Notes: generated by a model not told the origin, from the letters alone. 64,000 nt of DNA from Robertmurraya dakarensis (GCF_900156875.1 NZ_LT707408.1:1476017-1540016); one strand, 5' to 3'. Shown: positions 8,769-18,012, numbered from the stretch's first letter. Numbers and translations: made by a program.

Positions 8769-9461
8769 ATGCTTAAGCTTGAAAATGTGCAAGTTAGCAT
8801 TGGAAAGAAAAGGATTTTAGAGGATGTTACCATGCATGTCGCTAAAGAAGAAATTGTTGCATTTATCGGTCATAATGGTGCTGGAAAAAGCACAACACTT
8901 GGTGCAGTGCTTGGTACACATCGGATACAAAATGGAACGATTGAGTTAAATAACAAAGCTCTAACGAATTTGTCGACAACTGATATTGTAAGAGAAGGGA
9001 TAGGCCTTGTTCCTCAATTAAATAACGTCTTTCGAAATCTTTCAGTAGAAGAAAATTTGGAATTAGGATCTGTTGTTAATCAGGGGGAAAATGGTGCATT
9101 TACGATCGAAAAGGTCTATGAAATTTTCCCAATACTAAGAGAGAGAAAAAAGCAATTAGTTGGTACGATGAGCGGTGGGCAGCGTCAAATGGTAGCGATA
9201 GGAATTGGACTAATGTCCAATCCAAGTTATCTACTGTTAGATGAGCCTTCTGTTGGCATCCAGCCTAATCTAGTGGATAAAGTAATGGAAACCATTGTAA
9301 AGGTAAACAAAGAATTTGGTATTAGTATTTTAATTGTAGAACAAAACATAAAAAAAGTCTTAGAAATAGCTGATAGAGTCTATGTCATGAGCAGAGGGTC
9401 AATTATTAAGGAATTTGTACCGGGAACAATAAATTCAGAGGAATTATGGCAATTAATGTAG
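8769..9461 (+). CDS. Liv-type ABC transporter ATPase (LivF-like)
   Basis: A 230-residue ABC ATPase, partner of the LivG-like subunit. Walker A is GHNGAGKST, the signature MSGGQRQ is canonical, and Walker B is LLLDEPSVGIQP, the LivF form. I chose ATG 8769 because AGAGGAGGG (8753-8761) is 7 nt upstream of it; an in-frame TTG at 8763 would be only 2 nt from the ribosome site. It is 20 bp after the LivG-like stop and 10 bp before the flavin-reductase-like gene, so one operon. Confidence 0.9.
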   Translation: MLKLENVQVSIGKKRILEDVTMHVAKEEIVAFIGHNGAGKSTTLGAVLGTHRIQNGTIELNNKALTNLSTTDIVREGIGLVPQLNNVFRNLSVEENLELGSVVNQGENGAFTIEKVYEIFPILRERKKQLVGTMSGGQRQMVAIGIGLMSNPSYLLLDEPSVGIQPNLVDKVMETIVKVNKEFGISILIVEQNIKKVLEIADRVYVMSRGSIIKEFVPGTINSEELWQLM

Positions 9462-9471
9462 GAGGTATAGT

Positions 9472-10080
9472 ATGCAAATTAATCCAGCTGAACTTCAGCA
9501 TCAAGACAGATATAAGTTATTAATAGGTTCAATTGTCCCAAGACCAATCGCATTTGTATCAACACTAGGAAAGCACGGACCTAATTTAGCTCCATTCAGT
9601 TTTTTTACGGGTGTATCAGTAGATCCGCCGATGGTCGGATTCACTTCGATGCCAGGGCCATATGGACCTAAAGACACACAGTTAAACATCCAGGAAACAG
9701 GTGAATTTGTTGTAAATATCGTTTCAAGTAGTTTTTTAGAAAAAATGAACATAACTGCCGCAGATTCGCCTATTGGAGTTAACGAGTTTGAACTTGCGGG
9801 CTTGCAGGAGAAAGAAAGTATTTCAGTAAAACCACCTCGAGTAGCTGAGTCAAAAATCCATCTTGAATGCAAACTTCATAAAATTGTTGAGTTGGGTGAA
9901 GGACCAAACGCCTTTATCATAGGTGAAGTGGTTTTATTTCACATTGATGATGATATCATGATGGATCGTCATCGGATTAGGTGGGAAGGTCTTGAACCTG
10001 TTGGCCGTATGGCGGGTAACTTATATACTGTCTGTGATAATGTTATTTCAATTAAAAGAAAGAGATATCAAGATTTATAG
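9472..10080 (+). CDS. Flavin reductase-like (DIM6/NTAB-type) flavoprotein
   Basis: A 202-residue member of the flavin reductase-like FMN-binding split-barrel family. The family start, LIGSIVPRPIAFVSTLG (about residues 18-34), and the AGNLYTVCD tail are clear. Such proteins bind FMN and either supply reduced flavin to a monooxygenase or act as small oxidoreductases; no monooxygenase is visible nearby. The ATG follows AGGAGGT and the gene is only 10 bp after the LivF-like gene, so it is probably co-transcribed and acts on the imported compound. The exact reaction is unknown. Confidence 0.85.
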   Translation: MQINPAELQHQDRYKLLIGSIVPRPIAFVSTLGKHGPNLAPFSFFTGVSVDPPMVGFTSMPGPYGPKDTQLNIQETGEFVVNIVSSSFLEKMNITAADSPIGVNEFELAGLQEKESISVKPPRVAESKIHLECKLHKIVELGEGPNAFIIGEVVLFHIDDDIMMDRHRIRWEGLEPVGRMAGNLYTVCDNVISIKRKRYQDL

Positions 10081-10150
10081 ATTTATGAGTAACAGAGTAT
10101 TTTATTAATATTAATATCCAATTTTTACCGTCGGAGGGAGGTCTTTTAAC

Positions 10151-11746
10151 GTGGAGACTATTCAAGATTTATTTAATAGCATGGAAAAGCATGATTATAA
10201 GAAAGCATTTGTAACACGTGACCAAACAGTGACATATGAACAACTGATTAAAAAAAGCTTTAGCTTGGCCACTGGATTAAAACGGGTGATAAACCCAGGT
10301 GATAAAATTGCAGTCTGGCTGCCGAATTCGATTGAATGGGTATTAATAGAGCTTGCGGCTGGGCTCATCGGTGCGACAGTGGTAACCTTGAATCTACGTT
10401 ATAAAAAGCATGAGTTAACGTATATTTTACAAGATTCTAAGACTAAAATGCTAATCCTTCAGCCGGAGTTGGAAGGTTACAATTATACTTCTATTGTGGA
10501 AGAATTATTAAATGAACAAGAATTTCCTGATTTAAAATATATTGTTTCTTCAGACAAACTGCCAACTAATTGTAAATTTAAAGCAGATGAGTTAGTTACA
10601 TTTTTTAATGAGAATGAAAGCAGGATAGATCATTTTGAAAGTGAGTCATCTAATCCGAATAATATTCTTAATATTATGTATACCTCCGGGACGACATCCA
10701 ATCCTAAAGGAGTTATGATTTCTCAACGTGCAGCGGTAAAACATTCAAATAATGCGGCGAAATATCTTAGAATCACTTCGGAAGATATCGTACTTGGTGC
10801 ACTCCCTTTTTGCGGAGTATTTGGCTTTAACACACTATTTGGCACCCTAACTTCAGGCGCTTGTATGGTACCAATGGATAGGTATAGACCTTTCGATGCA
10901 TTGGAGCTTATAGAAGAATTTCAGTGTACTGTGTTTAATGGTGTTGATGGGATGATAACACCATTGTTTGATAAGAAAGATATCGCCTTTAATTTAGATG
11001 CTATGAGAATTGGAGCTTTCCCGATTTTTGCAACTAATAATCAATTGTTCATTGAGAGAACTGAAAAGATTTTCCCAAACATGACGGTTGTTCAGCCGTA
11101 CGGAATGACAGAGGTTGGGTCAATGTTATTTGTTGGTGATCCTGATGAGTCTGTTGAGGTTCGAACACTGGCAGGTGGACCTAGAGTGAGCAAGGAAATA
11201 GAAATAGAAATAATAGATAAGGAAACAGGAGTGCCTTTGAAAAATGGTGAGGAGGGAGAAATTGTAGTAGGGGGTTATAGCGTTATGTCAGGCTATTACG
11301 GTAACCCTGAAAAAACAAAAGAGTCACTTACAGCTGATGGAAAGTTTAAGACAGGTGATTTAGGAGTTAAATTAGATAATGGTTCTATCATCTATAAAGG
11401 GCGTTTAAGGGATGCATTAAGATTAAGAGGGTTTTTAGTTTCTCCAAAAGAGATTGAAGACTTCATTAGTTTAATGCCAGAGGTGGAAATTGCTCAAATT
11501 GTACATGTTACAACAGAAAAAAATGACCGGCTAGTTGCCTTTATTAAATTAAAAGAAGGTAAACAAATTACCGACCAACAAATTTTCAAATATTGCAAGG
11601 AAGGTTTAGCGGATTTCAAGTGTCCAAATGCTATTATTTTTGTTAATGAATTTCCTACAACTGCCGGATCAAATGGAGAGAAAATTCAGAAGAACAAACT
11701 GCAAGAGATCGCGAAAATAAAATTAAAGGAAAAAGATTTAGTTTAA
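10151..11746 (+). CDS. Class I adenylate-forming acid-CoA ligase, paralogue 1
   Basis: A 531-residue ANL-superfamily enzyme expected to adenylate a carboxylic acid and transfer it to CoA. The ATP-binding P-loop reads TSGTTSNPKG (residues 178-187), with Ser183 where most members have Gly. The A5 motif is PYGMTEVGSM, the hinge region is GRLRDALRLRGFLVSPKEIE without the usual Ile-Lys pattern, and the A10 lysine lies in NGEKIQK. The GTG start is 8 nt after GGAGGGAGGT. It is 70 bp after the flavin-reductase-like gene and is followed 15 bp later by a paralogue with the same deviations. The acid it activates is unknown; a ligand of the upstream importer is the obvious candidate. Confidence 0.88.
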   Translation: METIQDLFNSMEKHDYKKAFVTRDQTVTYEQLIKKSFSLATGLKRVINPGDKIAVWLPNSIEWVLIELAAGLIGATVVTLNLRYKKHELTYILQDSKTKMLILQPELEGYNYTSIVEELLNEQEFPDLKYIVSSDKLPTNCKFKADELVTFFNENESRIDHFESESSNPNNILNIMYTSGTTSNPKGVMISQRAAVKHSNNAAKYLRITSEDIVLGALPFCGVFGFNTLFGTLTSGACMVPMDRYRPFDALELIEEFQCTVFNGVDGMITPLFDKKDIAFNLDAMRIGAFPIFATNNQLFIERTEKIFPNMTVVQPYGMTEVGSMLFVGDPDESVEVRTLAGGPRVSKEIEIEIIDKETGVPLKNGEEGEIVVGGYSVMSGYYGNPEKTKESLTADGKFKTGDLGVKLDNGSIIYKGRLRDALRLRGFLVSPKEIEDFISLMPEVEIAQIVHVTTEKNDRLVAFIKLKEGKQITDQQIFKYCKEGLADFKCPNAIIFVNEFPTTAGSNGEKIQKNKLQEIAKIKLKEKDLV

Positions 11747-11761
11747 GAGAGGAAGATAGGA

Positions 11762-13369
11762 TTGATTGATCATATTAGCCAATGGGTGAAATTAGCTCAA
11801 CAAAATTTTGCTGAACGGACGGCAGTAATAGGTGAGGATGAAATAGAAATCTCCTACAGAGACTTGATTAATCAATCTACAGAACTTGCAAAAGCTATGA
11901 GGGATGATGGCATAAGTGACGGAGATCATATTGCGGTTTGGATGCCCAATTCTCTAGAATGGATTTTATTAGAAATTGCCTGCGGTATGCTGGGGGCTGT
12001 ATTGGTGGGCTTAAACCCTAGATATCGTATACATGAGTTAGAATATATGATAGGTCATACGGATTGTAAATGGTTATTTTATGATCATGGAATAGTCGAA
12101 GCGGAGCAGATCTTGAAAGAAATGCTGCCTGAATTATTTATAGATGAAGCACCAGCAAATTTTAAGAATTTCCCCTTACTAAAAAAAGTAATATCTATAG
12201 GCGGTAACGGTCCAAAGGGTGCCGAGAGTTGGGAGAAGTTCAATGGTGCGCCGTTTATTAATCAGAAGGAACCATTGCATATCCTTTCTAATCAACTGGA
12301 TCCACTAAATATCTTATTTACATCTGGTACTACATCTCGTCCTAAAGGGGCTATATTAAATCAGGGAACCATTATTGGTCATTCCTTTAATACCGGGTCC
12401 AAGATGGAAATTTCTAAAGATGATGTATGTTTGGCAGCACTACCTTTTTGTGGTATTTTTGGTTTGAACTCTCTATGGCAAGCTTTAGTAAAAGGAGCAA
12501 CTGTTGTAGTTATTGATCAATTTGAAATTGAAAAGGTCTGTGACAGAATTGAGAAATACAGCTGTACTGTTTGGAATGCAGCAGATCAGATGTACATGAA
12601 GCTTATTGATTATAGCAATGAGAATAAAGTGAATTTATCTTCTTTGCGCATTGGTGCAGCAGGTATGTTTATTTATGATGGTCTTGATATAATTCAAAAG
12701 GTTGAAAAGAATCTTAATTATCGTATTTTGCATACTTATGGGATGTCGGAAGTTGGATCCATGCTATTTTTAAGAAAGCCAAGTGATCGACCAGAAACAA
12801 GATCAATTTCTGGGGGGCAGCCAACCTCAGGCAAAGTGAAGATTATCGACCCTAACACGTTAGAGGAATTGCCTTTTAAGAAGGTTGGAGAAATTGTTGT
12901 TTCGGGTATGAACGTGACAACGGGATATTATAATCGACCGGAAGCAAATGAGTCTTCATTTATGGAAGGTAACTTTTTCCGAACTGGTGACCTCGGCAGA
13001 AAATTAGAGGATGGAACAATTGAATACCTAGGACGGTTAAAGGAAGCGTTGCGTTTATCAGGATTTCTGGTATCACCAAGTGAAATTGAGGGCTTTTTGG
13101 AAGAGATTATTGGAGTAGAATTAGCTCAAGTTGTTGGTGTACAACTCGATCATCATATCATCGTTACGGCATTTGTAAAATTAGAAGAAGGAAAGACACT
13201 ATCAATCGAAGATATTCAGCAGGAATGTAAGAAACTAGCTCACTTCAAGCGTCCAAAGAAAATCTTTATTGTAGAAGATTTTCCTAAGTCATTTGGATCT
13301 AACGGGGAAAAGATCAGACGTGATTTGTTAGCGCAAATGGCAATCGAAAGGATAAAAAGCAGCAGCTAA
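11762..13369 (+). CDS. Class I adenylate-forming acid-CoA ligase, paralogue 2
   Basis: A 535-residue ANL-superfamily ligase, clearly homologous along its length to the gene before it (shared PNSLEW/PNSIEW, LPFCG-FG-N, YGM-EVGSMLF and LVSP-EIE blocks). Its P-loop TSGTTSRPKG (187-196) also carries Ser192 in place of Gly, and its A10 loop is SNGEKIRRD. The TTG start follows AGAGGAAG. The pair may act on two related acids or as different steps; I cannot tell whether both are active. A terminator follows directly. Confidence 0.87.
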   Translation: MIDHISQWVKLAQQNFAERTAVIGEDEIEISYRDLINQSTELAKAMRDDGISDGDHIAVWMPNSLEWILLEIACGMLGAVLVGLNPRYRIHELEYMIGHTDCKWLFYDHGIVEAEQILKEMLPELFIDEAPANFKNFPLLKKVISIGGNGPKGAESWEKFNGAPFINQKEPLHILSNQLDPLNILFTSGTTSRPKGAILNQGTIIGHSFNTGSKMEISKDDVCLAALPFCGIFGLNSLWQALVKGATVVVIDQFEIEKVCDRIEKYSCTVWNAADQMYMKLIDYSNENKVNLSSLRIGAAGMFIYDGLDIIQKVEKNLNYRILHTYGMSEVGSMLFLRKPSDRPETRSISGGQPTSGKVKIIDPNTLEELPFKKVGEIVVSGMNVTTGYYNRPEANESSFMEGNFFRTGDLGRKLEDGTIEYLGRLKEALRLSGFLVSPSEIEGFLEEIIGVELAQVVGVQLDHHIIVTAFVKLEEGKTLSIEDIQQECKKLAHFKRPKKIFIVEDFPKSFGSNGEKIRRDLLAQMAIERIKSSS

Positions 13370-13375
13370 AGAAAA

Positions 13376-13405
13376 ATCCGATGTTTTGAAAAGCATCGGG
13401 TTTTT
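13376..13405 (+). terminator. Terminator ending the ABC importer/ligase operon
   Basis: An 8-bp stem (ATCCGATG with CATCGGGT), a 10-nt loop and a T-run begin 6 bp after the second ligase gene. Confidence 0.85.
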
Positions 13406-13617
13406 GTGTTTCATAAGGAAACATCTACAGTTTTAATCATTGAAAAGCTATTGTAAAAGATATTTTATTTTAATGTTTCCCTTTACTTTCAAAAATCTCT
13501 GCTTTACTGAGAGGTATTTTAGTCAATTCATCGAATTTTATTAAACGAAAAGTTATTAAACTAAAAATACAATATATTATTTAAATATAGAATTTGCAGA
13601 ATATTGATAATTTTATG

Positions 13618-13646
13618 TTGACTAATAGTTTTTTAATATATAAAAT
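13618..13646 (+). promoter_or_regulatory. Sigma-A promoter of the TRAP transporter leader
   Basis: TTGACT (13618-13623), a 17-bp spacer and TAAAAT (13641-13646). It is about 320 bp before the permease gene, implying a long leader. The 13406-13617 stretch before it holds no gene that I can see. Confidence 0.7.
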
Positions 13647-13660
13647 AAAGTACATACAAT

Positions 13661-13675
13661 TTGGAAGCGATTGCA
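13661..13675 (+). promoter_or_regulatory. Catabolite response element (cre)-like operator 1
   Basis: TTGGAAGCGATTGCA fits the CcpA cre consensus WTGNAANCGNWNNCA at every position. It starts 15 bp after the -10 hexamer, where bound CcpA would block elongation. A dedicated LacI-family repressor could read the same kind of site. Confidence 0.65.
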
Positions 13676-13802
13676 ATAGAATGGCGTTATTTATAGAATA
13701 AACTGCCTGAAATAGTAGATTTTATTATCTTGTTTCGGGGCCTGTGGAATATTTTCAATAATGATTCACAGATTCTAACAAATGTTTGGTTGAAATTTTA
13801 CA

Positions 13803-13817
13803 AGCAAACGGTTGCAA
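13803..13817 (-). promoter_or_regulatory. cre/LacI-type operator-like site 2
   Basis: The palindrome GCAA-ACGG-TTGC gives, on the minus strand, TTGCAACCGTTTGCT, matching the relaxed cre consensus ending in W. It lies 142 bp after site 1 in the same leader, so DNA looping between the two is possible. Confidence 0.5.
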
Positions 13818-13853
13818 TCGTGGTGAAGTGACAGTAGAGGAGGGGACCAACCA

Positions 13854-13922
13854 ATGTTCAAATATAGTGATTTTGCAATCTGCGATATTCCCAGTTCTTG
13901 TTCGATGAGGAGATTCCTTTAG
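13854..13922 (+). CDS. Possible 22-residue leader ORF or decayed gene remnant
   Basis: A 22-codon ORF (starting MFKYSDFAIC) follows the strong ribosome site AGAGGAGGGG by about 10 nt and ends 47 bp before the TRAP permease. In the -1 frame an open stretch (13871-13942) ends in FDEEIPLENAAKQ and looks like an ordinary protein C-terminus, so this could instead be a short relic of a larger gene broken by a frameshift. I do not recognise either peptide. Confidence 0.3.
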   Translation: MFKYSDFAICDIPSSCSMRRFL

Positions 13923-13969
13923 AAAACGCTGCTAAACAATAAATATCATTTTATTCGAGGGGGATTTGA

Positions 13970-15877
13970 ATGGCTGTAGAAAGATTGAATAAATCTCTAA
14001 AAGTTATCATCGTAGTTTTTACCATAATAGGGATTTTGTTATCCATTAATATGTTGTTTTACTTAGAACTTTTTGGATTTAATCCTATCCAAAATGCTTA
14101 CTTATACTTTATCTTAGCTTGCTTTATTCCAATATCTTTTTTAATTTTCCCGGCAAAAAAAGGTCAAAAGATAAAGTGGTATGATTTTGCAATTGCTGTG
14201 GTTTCTTTTGCCATTTTGCTCTATCTTGCGTTGAACGGGCAAAGGATTATTTTAGAAGGATGGGAGTATAACGCTCCACAATATGTTACTTATGCCAGCA
14301 TTGTTCTTTGGGCTATTTTACTAGAAGCTTTGCGAAGGGCTGCAGGTTTGGTATTATCGATGATCTGTTTGGTCTTCTCTCTTTACCCTTTAATTGCTTC
14401 GGGAGTGCCAATCGGATTTCTACAAGGGCAGTCATATGATTTCTTTACGATAGCAAGAAATCATATTATGAGTGCCAATAGTGTTCTAGGAATCCCACTA
14501 ATAACGGTTGGAAATTTAATCCTTGGATTCTTAGTCTTTGGTGTTGTGTTATCACATTCAGGCGGCGGAGATTTCTTCTTTAAGTTAGCTCAGTCATTAT
14601 TTGGCAGATATCGCGGCGGGGAAGCAAAAGTTGCAATCGTTAGTAGTGCATTTTTCGGTATGTTAAGTGGAAGTGCAATATCAAACGTAATTACAACTGG
14701 TGCAATGACTATCCCTGCCATGAAAAAATCGGGTTATAAACCTCACTATGCAGGTGCAATTGAATCGGTTGCGTCAACTGGTGGTTCAATTACTCCACCA
14801 ATAATGGGGTCTGCAGCGTTTATTATGGCTTCTTTTTTAGCGATTCCCTATTATGAAATAGCGATTGCTGCAGCCATTCCAGCATTTTTATATTATGCGG
14901 GATTACTTATCCAAGCAGATGGATATGCCGCAAAGAATAATTTAAGAGGGCTGCCAAAGGAAAAGATTCCTTCCTTTATCACAACAATGAAAGAAGGATG
15001 GTTCTATCTATTCTCTCTAGTATTGTTAGTTGTGTTCCTTGTCGTCCTTAATTCTGAAGGCCAAGGAGCTTATTATGCCAGTTTAGTATTATTGGTTATT
15101 GCCATGATCAATAAAAGAACAAGAATGAATCTTAAACAACTCTTCAATATGACTGTAGAAATAGGAAAAGTTTTAGCAGAAATTGTTTGTATTATTGCTG
15201 GAGTTGGTTTCATAGTTGGTGCTTTATCTGTAACAGGTGTTTCATTTTCGTTTTCGAGAGAACTTGTTGCAGCAGCAGGAGATAGTATGTTTCTCATCTT
15301 AATTGGGGGAGCATTAACAAGTTTCATTCTAGGTATGGGAATGACCGTTTCAGCTGTTTATGTGTTTCTTGCAGTTATCATGGCTCCGGCACTTATCTCC
15401 ATAGGGGTAGATCCGGTAGCGGCCCATCTATTTGTTGTATACTGGGCAACTGTTTCATATATCACGCCTCCAGTTGCATTAGCTGCTTTTGCTGCAGCGG
15501 GAATTGCAAAGGCAAGTCCTATGAAAACAGGTTTCACAGCCGTGCGACTTGGAATTGTAACATTCTTAGTTCCATTCTTCTTTGTATATCAACCTGCTTT
15601 AATTGCAAGAGGAGAGCCATTAGATATCACAATCACAGTTATATCAGCTATTATTGGGGTGTTTATGCTCGCATCAGCACTAGAGGGATATATGGCTGGC
15701 TTCGGCAGAATGAACAATATATTGCTAAGGGTTGTTGGGGTAGTTGGCGGTTTATGTATGTTCATTCCGGGAGTTTGGACAGATATCTTAGGACTAGCTT
15801 TGATGGTGGCCATTTATCTATTAAAATTTATTAAACCTTCTGTTTCTGTCAATGTTGAGGAAAATCAAGAAGTTTAA
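13970..15877 (+). CDS. TRAP transporter fused permease (TAXI/DctMQ type)
   Basis: A 635-residue, strongly hydrophobic fused TRAP permease that carries the small DctQ-like and large DctM-like parts in one chain, using an ion gradient to import a solute delivered by an extracytoplasmic receptor. The DctM-type landmark is SVASTGGSITPPIMGSAAF near residues 265-283, with a second pseudo-repeat at YWATVSYITPPVALAAFAAA near 507-526. The ATG follows GAGGGGG. The receptor gene lies 159 bp downstream, with a 9-bp inverted repeat between. TAXI-linked systems are known for C4-dicarboxylates, glutamate and other acids; substrate unknown. Confidence 0.9.
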   Translation: MAVERLNKSLKVIIVVFTIIGILLSINMLFYLELFGFNPIQNAYLYFILACFIPISFLIFPAKKGQKIKWYDFAIAVVSFAILLYLALNGQRIILEGWEYNAPQYVTYASIVLWAILLEALRRAAGLVLSMICLVFSLYPLIASGVPIGFLQGQSYDFFTIARNHIMSANSVLGIPLITVGNLILGFLVFGVVLSHSGGGDFFFKLAQSLFGRYRGGEAKVAIVSSAFFGMLSGSAISNVITTGAMTIPAMKKSGYKPHYAGAIESVASTGGSITPPIMGSAAFIMASFLAIPYYEIAIAAAIPAFLYYAGLLIQADGYAAKNNLRGLPKEKIPSFITTMKEGWFYLFSLVLLVVFLVVLNSEGQGAYYASLVLLVIAMINKRTRMNLKQLFNMTVEIGKVLAEIVCIIAGVGFIVGALSVTGVSFSFSRELVAAAGDSMFLILIGGALTSFILGMGMTVSAVYVFLAVIMAPALISIGVDPVAAHLFVVYWATVSYITPPVALAAFAAAGIAKASPMKTGFTAVRLGIVTFLVPFFFVYQPALIARGEPLDITITVISAIIGVFMLASALEGYMAGFGRMNNILLRVVGVVGGLCMFIPGVWTDILGLALMVAIYLLKFIKPSVSVNVEENQEV

Positions 15878-15937
15878 TATCGAATTTCGTAAGGATAGAA
15901 GAGGGTAATCAGGTAGTTTCAAATTGATTGATTTACT

Positions 15938-15987
15938 AGCTGCAGGGACTTTCATAACTTACAAAAAGGGGAATAACACCTGCAGCT
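15938..15987 (+). repeat. Inverted repeat between TRAP permease and receptor genes
   Basis: AGCTGCAGG (15938-15946) and its exact complement CCTGCAGCT (15979-15987) enclose 32 nt. It has no T-run, so a processing or mRNA-stability hairpin that lets the receptor be made in excess is more likely than termination. Confidence 0.45.
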
Positions 15988-16036
15988 TGTAACTATAAAA
16001 ATAATTTATTTTAAAAGTAAAAAGGGGAGAAAGTAG

Positions 16037-17224
16037 ATGCGAAAAATGAAATCTTTTAAGTGGCTCCTATCTTGTATAGCAGTCATAATGATCGCTGCGG
16101 GGTGCAGCAGTCAGGGCAGCAGTGGTGGAACAGACAGCGGATCAAATAATAGCGGCAGTAACAATGCACCAAAAGATGAAAGTGGATTTCCACAACAGTT
16201 GGCAGTGAGTGTGTATGATGTTGGTTCATCAGGATATGCAGAATTTTCAGCAGTTGCGAATGCGTTGACTTCGGAATATGGAACACAAATTCGTTTAATT
16301 CCTTCCGGAACTGGTGTTGGCCGAATGATCCCAATGAAAGATGGCGTTACTCCATTTGGTCGTTTAGGTGATGAATACCAATTTGCTTATCGCGGAGAAC
16401 AAGAATTTGCTACAATGGACTGGGGTCCACAGGATTTAAGAGTTGTTTGGCAAACAATGACTCACATTAATGGAGCAGTTCTAGAGGATTCAGATATTAA
16501 AACACCAGCAGATCTTAAAGGTAAAAAGATCCCTTATATCACAGCAAATGCATCAATTAATACAAAAGTTGAAGCAGTTCTGGCTGCAGGTGGATTAACT
16601 TGGGATGATGTTGAAAGAGTTGAATTAACTAGTTATGCAACTCAGGCTGATGCTTTAAAACAAGGTCAAACAGATATGGCACTTATGCTGCCAGGAGCAT
16701 CATCACTTATAGAGCTTGATGAAATGCAAGGTATTCGTTGGTTAGAATTATCAGATGATGTAAATTCAGAAGAGTGGAAAAACGTTCAAAAGGTAGTACC
16801 TTGGTTAGTGCCAGATGAATGGTCAGTAGGAGCAGGTTTGTCAAAAGATGAACCATTAACATTTATGGCATATCCTTATCCTCTAGTTTCTCGTGCAGAT
16901 GTGGACGAGGAAGTAGTATATGAACTAATTAAACGACTCGACAATACAATTGATCAATATAAAGATGCAACTCCTGGTAATATCCAATGGGCTAAAGATC
17001 GCGTTAATACAACACCACTAGGAGTACCTTTCCATGAAGGAACGATCCGCTTCTTAGAAGAAGAAGGAATGTGGAGTGAAGAGCAAACAACTCAAAACAA
17101 TGAATTAATCGAATATGGTAAGAGTCTGAAAGAAGAATGGGAAAAAATCACTGCAGAAGCAGAAGAGCAAAACATTAGTAAAGATGATTTCCCACAATAT
17201 TGGCTTGAAAATAAGTCTAAGTAA
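16037..17224 (+). CDS. TAXI-family TRAP transporter solute-binding lipoprotein
   Basis: A 395-residue receptor of the TAXI (TRAP-associated extracytoplasmic immunogenic) family. A lipobox ends at C23 (IAAGC), followed by a Ser/Gly/Asn-rich linker to about residue 45. The ligand-domain start QLAVSVYDVGSSGYAEFSAV and the later PADLKGKKIPY match TAXI proteins, in which the segment after the first strand normally reads GTGG. The ATG follows AAAGGGGAGA. It belongs with the upstream fused permease, and a perfect terminator closes the operon. Confidence 0.9.
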   Translation: MRKMKSFKWLLSCIAVIMIAAGCSSQGSSGGTDSGSNNSGSNNAPKDESGFPQQLAVSVYDVGSSGYAEFSAVANALTSEYGTQIRLIPSGTGVGRMIPMKDGVTPFGRLGDEYQFAYRGEQEFATMDWGPQDLRVVWQTMTHINGAVLEDSDIKTPADLKGKKIPYITANASINTKVEAVLAAGGLTWDDVERVELTSYATQADALKQGQTDMALMLPGASSLIELDEMQGIRWLELSDDVNSEEWKNVQKVVPWLVPDEWSVGAGLSKDEPLTFMAYPYPLVSRADVDEEVVYELIKRLDNTIDQYKDATPGNIQWAKDRVNTTPLGVPFHEGTIRFLEEEGMWSEEQTTQNNELIEYGKSLKEEWEKITAEAEEQNISKDDFPQYWLENKSK

Positions 17225-17274
17225 TCAGATTTAAATACAGAATGGGCTTAGCGTGAACAACCCGAGATAACGTG

Positions 17275-17307
17275 CAGGAGAATCCTATGATTCTCCTGTT
17301 ATTTTTT
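17275..17307 (+). terminator. Strong terminator after the TAXI receptor gene
   Basis: A perfect 10-bp stem (CAGGAGAATC with GATTCTCCTG), a CTAT loop and a T-rich tail. Confidence 0.9.
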
Positions 17308-17384
17308 GTTTTTATAATGTTATGAAAGGCAAATTTTGTTTAGATGTGGAGGGGAAAGGCCTTCATTAAGGGGACGAAACCAAA

Positions 17385-18012
17385 ACCCGGTTGGAGTTCT
17401 GTAAAAATGGTCATCATGTACGTGATGAAAGCCGAAACCTGGTAGGGGATCTATAAAAATGGTCATCATGTACGTGATGAAAACCAAAACCTGGTATGTG
17501 ATCTATAAAAATGGTCATCATGTACGTGATGAAAACCGAAATCTGGTATGTAATCTATAAAAATGGTCATCATGTACGTGATGAAAACCGAAATCTGGTA
17601 TGTGATCTATAAAAATGGTCATCATGCACGGAATGAAAGCCGAAACCTGTCATGTGATCTATAAAACTGGTCATCATACACGGGATGAAGACCAAAACCC
17701 GGTAGGGGATCTATAAAACTGGTTATCATGTACGTGATGAAAACCGAAATCTGGTATGTGATCTATAAAACTGGTCATTATACACGTGATGAAAACCGAA
17801 ATCCGGCATGAAATCTATAAAAATGGTCATCATACATGTGATGAAAACCGAGATCTGGTAAGTGATCTATAAAAATGGTCATCATGTACGTGATGAAAGC
17901 CGAAATCTGGCATGAGATCTTTAAAAATGGTCATACACGGAATGAAAACCGAAACCTGACATGAGATCTATAAAACTGGTCATCGTGCACTGGATGAAGA
18001 CCAAAACTAGGT
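17385..18012. repeat. Array of twelve 52-bp near-palindromic direct repeats
   Basis: The block GGTCATCAT recurs at 17409, 17461, 17513, 17565, 17617, 17669, 17721, 17773, 17825, 17877, 17929 and 17978, so the period is exactly 52 bp except after unit 11, which lost 3 bp. Each unit runs roughly TCTATAAAAATGGTCATC, ATGTACGTGATGAAAACC, GAAATCTGGTATGTGA. Its centre TCATCATGTACGTGATGA is almost self-complementary (16 of 18 positions). Fifty-two is not a multiple of three and TGA is frequent, so the array is not coding. There are no unique spacers. The function is unknown. The 17308-17384 stretch before it shows nothing recognisable. Confidence 0.9.

Noticed and set aside
9501..9872. 123-codon minus-strand ORF
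   Set aside because: Antisense shadow of the flavin-reductase-like gene, whose protein family match is clear.
13661..13676. Sigma-54 promoter reading of TGGAAGCGATTGCA
   Set aside because: The GG and GC are only 8 nt apart instead of 10; it fits a cre site instead.
17385..18012. CRISPR array
   Set aside because: The whole 52-bp unit is conserved from copy to copy, with no unique spacers and no cas genes nearby.
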